Below are positions 42,381 through 45,197 of a stretch of DNA of 45,197 nucleotides, piece by piece. The position numbers and the translations under genes are program-made. Within the stretch, counting starts at the first letter, position 1. Each line of letters opens with the position of its first letter. Source of the stretch: Bacteriovoracaceae bacterium (GTDB lineage: Bacteria > Bdellovibrionota > Bacteriovoracia > Bacteriovoracales > Bacteriovoracaceae); assembly GCA_947461175.1 (NCBI GenBank), contig CANHIY010000007.1, forward strand, positions 1 to 45,197, in the 5' to 3' direction. The notes beneath the pieces are model-generated. The model ran no database searches. It was not told the origin of the DNA and worked only from the letters and a program-made list of their open reading frames with translations.

Positions 42381-42727
42381 AGGATAGGACCTTGATTCTT
42401 TGGGTTGATAAAAATACTTTTGCTACCACTCTTTTAGAAGATATCTTCAAAAAAAGAAACATCTCATTTTACACTATCAATTCCGTTGAAAATTTTTCTT
42501 ACCTCGTCGAAGACCTCAAACCCTCTTTAATGGTTTTGGACTCCCAAACCGCCCTTGAGAATCTTGAAAAGTTAAAACTTCAGTATGACTCATCCGAAGC
42601 ATTACGGAATCTTCCCGTCATCATCATCGATGACCAGGGAAATCTTGATTTTATTCACAACAAGCGCGGAACCCTTAGCCGTCCTTTTGATCCCTTTAAA
42701 ATTCCAGATATAATTAAATTTTACTAA
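42374..42727 (+). CDS. Orphan response-regulator receiver-like domain
   Basis: The 117-residue protein follows the CheY fold. Strand 1 'ILWVDKN' has only one acidic residue where receivers carry DD. The phospho-acceptor strand is 'PSLMVLDSQ' (Asp kept), then comes 'LPVIIIDD'. The last motif is 'LSRPFDPFKI', with Arg in place of the invariant Lys of the KPF motif. The acidic pocket and switch Lys are therefore degraded, so normal phosphorylation is doubtful. It may act as a binding module. TTG 42392 has a better SD (AGGA 7 bases upstream) than TTG 42374 but trims the first strand. No output domain and no kinase are nearby. Confidence 0.58.
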   Translation: MSKDRTLILWVDKNTFATTLLEDIFKKRNISFYTINSVENFSYLVEDLKPSLMVLDSQTALENLEKLKLQYDSSEALRNLPVIIIDDQGNLDFIHNKRGTLSRPFDPFKIPDIIKFY

Positions 42728-43046
42728 GCCTTTTATTCAGCTCTTCAATTTGACTCTTGAGTTTTTGTAATTCACTCAAGGGCCTAAGATACGGCTTCTC
42801 TTGAATAGAGTACATCCCAAGCAATCGATCATTAATGATTTTTTGATACCCAACACCTAACTCCTGAGCTTCCCGTTTCGCCGCCTCTATAACCCTAAGA
42901 TCCAAGCGGATCGTAATTTTACCTTTCTCTGCAAGACTCCCAACCTGATCTGCAAGATCTTTTGATAAAATATCTTCATTGCTAAATTTGTTTTTAGGCA
43001 CTCGTTGAAGAGCAGCTTTGATTTTATTTTTCTTTGGATTCACCAT
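42714..43046 (-). CDS. Ribbon-helix-helix (BrnA/CopG-like) antitoxin
   Basis: ATG 43046 is chosen because GGGAGG stands 6 bases upstream. A longer frame to 43109 would lie wholly inside the upstream gene. In the 110-residue product a basic N-terminal part ('MVNPKKNKIKAALQRVPK') is followed by an RHH domain: 'KITIRLDLRVIEAAKREAQ' and 'GVGYQKIINDRLL', the pattern of BrnA/CopG-type antitoxins (ITIRLD strand, then YQ-x-x-IN). A C-terminal coiled tail follows. Such proteins bind their own promoter as dimers and neutralise a partner toxin. It overlaps the upstream DUF4160-like gene by 23 bases. Its 3' end overlaps the convergent receiver-like gene by 14 bases. Confidence 0.74.
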   Translation of the reverse strand: MVNPKKNKIKAALQRVPKNKFSNEDILSKDLADQVGSLAEKGKITIRLDLRVIEAAKREAQELGVGYQKIINDRLLGMYSIQEKPYLRPLSELQKLKSQIEELNKRLSKI

Positions 43047-43392
43047 GTAGGGCCTCCCATACGTTTTGGAGATATTCATCATTTGAGATAACTCCATTAA
43101 CTGGATCATTAAAAATGAGATCGTTTATAACCTGCATATCTCTCTTCGAAAAACCCTCCGTTATAATAATCACTTCCGAACCATCTAAGAAAATTTTCAC
43201 CTCTGGAAAAATCTCAGATTTTTGCCCTTTTACTTTGCGACTTTTTTTAGAAGTCACATGGCAATGAGGCTTTCCATGCTCGCGAGGTGGAGGGAATATA
43301 GAGATTGTGATTTCTTTACAATCAATTATGACTCCTACATCTCGTTCTTCATTTTTTTGTGGGTCCTGCTCTTTTTTGAGTTTTCTTACCAC
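43024..43392 (-). CDS. DUF4160-like protein, candidate toxin of the pair
   Basis: The 122-residue protein starts at GTG behind AGGAAGG. A charged N-terminal stretch precedes a DUF4160-like core: 'ISIFPPPREHGKPHCHVTSKK' (the family has H-x-PPH-x-H), then 'EVKIFLDGSEVIIITEGFSKRDMQVINDLI' and an ending 'YLQNVWEALHGE'. DUF4160 proteins often occur next to small antitoxin-like genes (DUF2442 or RHH) and are suspected toxin-antitoxin partners, though their activity is little known. Overlap with the RHH gene and a shared repeat-bearing promoter support a two-gene module. The family match is by motif pattern only. Confidence 0.65.
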   Translation of the reverse strand: MVRKLKKEQDPQKNEERDVGVIIDCKEITISIFPPPREHGKPHCHVTSKKSRKVKGQKSEIFPEVKIFLDGSEVIIITEGFSKRDMQVINDLIFNDPVNGVISNDEYLQNVWEALHGESKEK

Positions 43393-43420
43393 GCTAAACC
43401 TTCCTGTATAGTAGCACTAA

Positions 43421-43450
43421 TTGCCATCTTTTGCCATCTAGTGCCATCTA
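43421..43450 (-). repeat. Three tandem 10-bp direct repeats over the toxin-antitoxin promoter (operator candidate)
   Basis: TTGCCATCTT, TTGCCATCTA and GTGCCATCTA lie head to tail. The eight-base core TGCCATCT is identical in all three, repeated once per DNA turn. They sit 29-58 bases upstream of the GTG start of the DUF4160-like gene. On the minus strand a -10-like TACTAT/TATACA (about 43402-43410) stands immediately downstream, so protein bound here would cover the -35 region. Direct repeats phased at about 10 bp are typical RHH operators. Confidence 0.72.
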
Positions 43451-43939
43451 GTTGTAATTTCTGGATGTCTTCGGCTTTGTGGTGAAACTTATTATTTTGG
43501 TCTGATGTCGTCTTCTTTTGATTGAAAGCAGATCCTTAAAATATCAATTGAGAAAAAAATTGGGATGGCATGAAATGATTCCTCAGTATTCGATTTTCTG
43601 AAAAAATTATCTTTCTGGTCTTCAGATCACTAACTTCTTTTAAATCTTCAAATTTTTAGATCTCAGAATTTATTTATGCTCCACTTATATTTTCAAAATA
43701 GCCCGTTTATTACACTTATTTTTCATTATGCCTCCCACAGTAGGCACTTTTTGCCCTTTCAATCACTTAGCTTTTTACGCCCCTTCCTCTATGTCCTCAA
43801 TTTTCCTAAGCCTCATTTTTTCATGAGGTTTTGCCCTTATAATAATTCAATCTTTGAACTTATTTCTCAAACCAAAGATGTACTCGGACGATGAGGTTAA
43901 AAAATAAATTTGTTTTAATACTTTGACGGGGCAATATGC
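43451..43939. other. About 0.5 kb AT- and pyrimidine-rich non-coding region
   Basis: No convincing gene. It separates the toxin-antitoxin-like pair (leftward) from the large lipoprotein gene (rightward). A TATAAT (43838-43843) lies about 100 bases before the lipoprotein ATGs and is a candidate -10 without a clear -35. CCTCAT/ATGAGG (43811-43828) forms a small hairpin followed by TTTT. The plus strand carries long C/T-rich runs. A GGGG at 43928-43931 may act as the SD for the ATGs at 43936 and 43940. Confidence 0.5.
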
Positions 43940-45197
43940 ATGAAGATAAAATATCAGTCAGTCAGTCAGTCAGTCAGTCAGTCAGTCAGTCATATTGATA
44001 ATTCTCTTCATTATCTCTTCTTGTCAAAACCCCTTATCTGAAACTGGTTACTCAACCACTGATTTAAACGTGGTCTCTTTCTCTTACAAAGACGCCTACA
44101 CCAGAGGTCTCGTCCGTAACTACATGTCCATTGCTCCCACAAACTTTAATGATAAGGGTTTTCCTCCCACCTGTACCATTGAGCCAGCTCTTCCTCAGGG
44201 ACTCTCTATTAGTAGCCCTGATTGTGTGATCTCCGGAACACCTGTGGCCCTCATGTCTCCTACAACTTACACAGTCACGGCCTTAAGTCAGGCGGGAATG
44301 AGTAAAGCTTCTCTCTCTATGAGTGTTGCGGCTTCTCCTCCTATGCTCACGTACCCTACTCATACCGCTTCCAGGATGATGGTTCAAATCACTATTAATC
44401 CTATTACCTTCTACGATAACGGCTCTCCGATCACCAGCTGTACCGTTACTCCGGCACTCTTAACGGGTCTCACTCTTGATCCCAACACTTGTGTCATCAG
44501 TGGGGCGACTCCGGACTACTTACTCTACAGGCTCTATACCGTCACCGTGACCAATGCCATCGGCTCCTCTGAGAGCACCTTCTCCTTAAGTGTCGCGGCC
44601 CCACCACTTATGAGTTTTAATGGCATCTCTGGTGCGGGACAAATCTCTCTTCCTTTTAGGGCACAGCCCTCGGTCTTTAACACCAGAGGGGAGCCCGTCA
44701 CTTCCTGTACAGCGACCCCAGCTCTTCCCGCTGGGCTATCTATTAATCAATCTACTTGTGTGATCAGCGGAACTCCAACTGAAGTGGTCTCTGGTACCTA
44801 TACCGTCACCGCCACTAATGGAGTAGGATCCACTAATTCAAGTATTCTCATCAACATTACTCCCTACCCACCACTTGTGACTTATTCCATGAGTGGTTTC
44901 TTGGGATATATTTCTGTTCCCTTCGTTGCGATTCCTAATCTTTATGAGATTAACGGAGCTCCCATCACAAGCTGTACTATCTCCCCAACTCTTCCGAATG
45001 GTCTCTCCATTGATCCCATCACCTGTGTGGTAAGTGGTATTCCTACGGTCAGTATTCCTCAAGGTAATTACACCATCACTGTCACAAACTCTGCGGGTGT
45101 GGGCTATGGAACTCTTCCCATGATGATCTTGCCCTCGGTGCCGGTCTTAAGTTACGCTGGAGTATCTGGATCTGGAAGTTTTGGCTCTTACTTATCC
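43940..45197 (+). CDS. Phase-variable lipoprotein with 89-residue Ig-like (He_PIG type) tandem repeats, 3' end outside window; off register as sequenced
   Basis: The reading frame is open from 43950 to the window end and encodes a hydrophobic segment and lipobox (LIILFIISS then Cys at 44022) followed by a repetitive extracellular-type chain. Its proper N-terminus, ATG 43940 (MKIKYQ..., two Lys as in a signal peptide), is separated by a (TCAG)9 tract. With nine units this ATG runs into a stop at 44039, and ATG 43936 stops at 43996. With eight units ATG 43940 reads straight into the lipobox; with ten, ATG 43936 does. In-frame TTG 43995 could give weak expression without the basic start. Repeats show 'PALPxGLSI', 'CVISGTP' and 'YTVTxTN', the putative-Ig (He_PIG) pattern of surface adhesins. 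The GC-richer codon use differs from neighbouring genes. Confidence 0.82.
43954..43992 (+). repeat. TCAG tetranucleotide microsatellite (nine full units plus TCA)
   Basis: Nine perfect TCAG units (43954-43989) followed by TCA, between the candidate ATG codons and the lipoprotein signal sequence. Gain or loss of one unit shifts the frame, since four is not a multiple of three. This is the standard form of a simple-sequence contingency locus. Confidence 0.97.
44172..45197 (+). repeat. In-phase 267-bp (89-codon) coding repeats, four visible
   Basis: The second conserved Cys codon of each repeat is at 44223, 44490, 44757 and 45024, exactly 267 bases apart. The first Cys codon is at 44172, 44439, 44706 and 44973, always 51 bases earlier, giving a C-x16-C pair in every unit. 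The sequence between varies, so units have diverged while length and Cys positions are strictly kept. The array continues past the window end. Confidence 0.93.

Noticed and set aside
43421-43450. Plasmid- or phage-type origin iterons
   Set aside because: There are only three 10-bp units, no replication initiator gene is near, and the position over the promoter of an RHH-containing pair fits an operator better.
43676-43894. 72-residue plus-strand open frame in the non-coding region before the lipoprotein gene
   Set aside because: Composition is Phe/His/Pro-rich from C/T-rich DNA, there is no SD and no family-like pattern. The frame looks like a by-product of pyrimidine-rich sequence.
43954-43992. 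CRISPR or other array as explanation of the TCAG tract
   Set aside because: The unit is only four bases with no spacers. It is a microsatellite.
44838-45062. Minus-strand 74-residue frame within the repeat lipoprotein
   Set aside because: It is antisense to a perfectly periodic coding repeat (89 codons, conserved Cys), so the plus strand is the coding one.
44022-45197. Calling the repeat lipoprotein a dead pseudogene
   Set aside because: More than 1.1 kb stays open with strict 89-codon periodicity and conserved Cys. The only frame problem is at a slippage-prone tetranucleotide tract, which points to reversible switching rather than decay.

Overview
This is chromosomal DNA of a Gram-negative bacterium. 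It encodes lipid A synthesis, BAM, Lol and Lpt envelope machinery and a TonB-dependent receptor. The DNA is AT-rich, genes are tightly packed, and TTG starts behind good Shine-Dalgarno (SD) sequences are frequent. Gene content and order suggest a deltaproteobacterial or Bdellovibrionota-type lineage (Bacteriovorax/Bdellovibrio-like). That placement is inference; there is no rRNA gene in the window to test it.

Layout. (1) 1-13.9 kb: one co-directional envelope block, [LolC/E-type permease]-lolD-bamA-skp-lpxD-fabZ-lpxA-[Gfo/Idh oxidoreductase]-lpxB-lpxK-[DUF3108 lipoprotein]-[GT4 glycosyltransferase]-rpsA, closed by a strong terminator. It covers lipid A synthesis, lipoprotein release and outer-membrane protein assembly. 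The oxidoreductase sits where gnnA lies in bacteria that make 2,3-diamino-glucose lipid A. (2) 14-25.5 kb: small secreted proteins, a stand-alone RlmK-type rRNA methyltransferase, clpS-clpA, a 33-residue lysine-rich histone-H1-like protein with its own leader and terminator, an MFS transporter, a DUF502 protein, a methyltransferase, a dCMP-deaminase-like enzyme, a rhodanese-like protein without the catalytic Cys, and pepD. (3) 25.5-36.4 kb: YggT, hypothetical proteins, an outer-membrane-type beta protein, a DEAD-box helicase behind a structured leader, an FtsB-like division protein with a long N-terminal extension, a DUF192 lipoprotein, aspS, an RDD-like protein and mutS. (4) 36.5-40.2 kb: lptC/lptA (apparently fused)-lptB-rpoN-hpf, the classical LPS-export/sigma-54 cluster. 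(5) 40.3-45.2 kb: accessory-looking DNA with a TonB-dependent receptor, two small overlapping genes, a toxin-antitoxin-like pair (DUF4160-like plus ribbon-helix-helix) with three 10-bp direct repeats over its promoter, about 0.5 kb of non-coding DNA, and the start of a large lipoprotein gene.

The most striking item is that last gene. A (TCAG)9 tract lies between its candidate ATG codons and the lipoprotein signal sequence. At nine units both ATGs are out of frame, at eight units one comes into frame, and at ten units the other does. Downstream the protein consists of 89-codon repeats in exact register, each with a Cys-x16-Cys pair (putative Ig-like, He_PIG type). This is a strong candidate phase-variable surface lipoprotein, captured in the off register.
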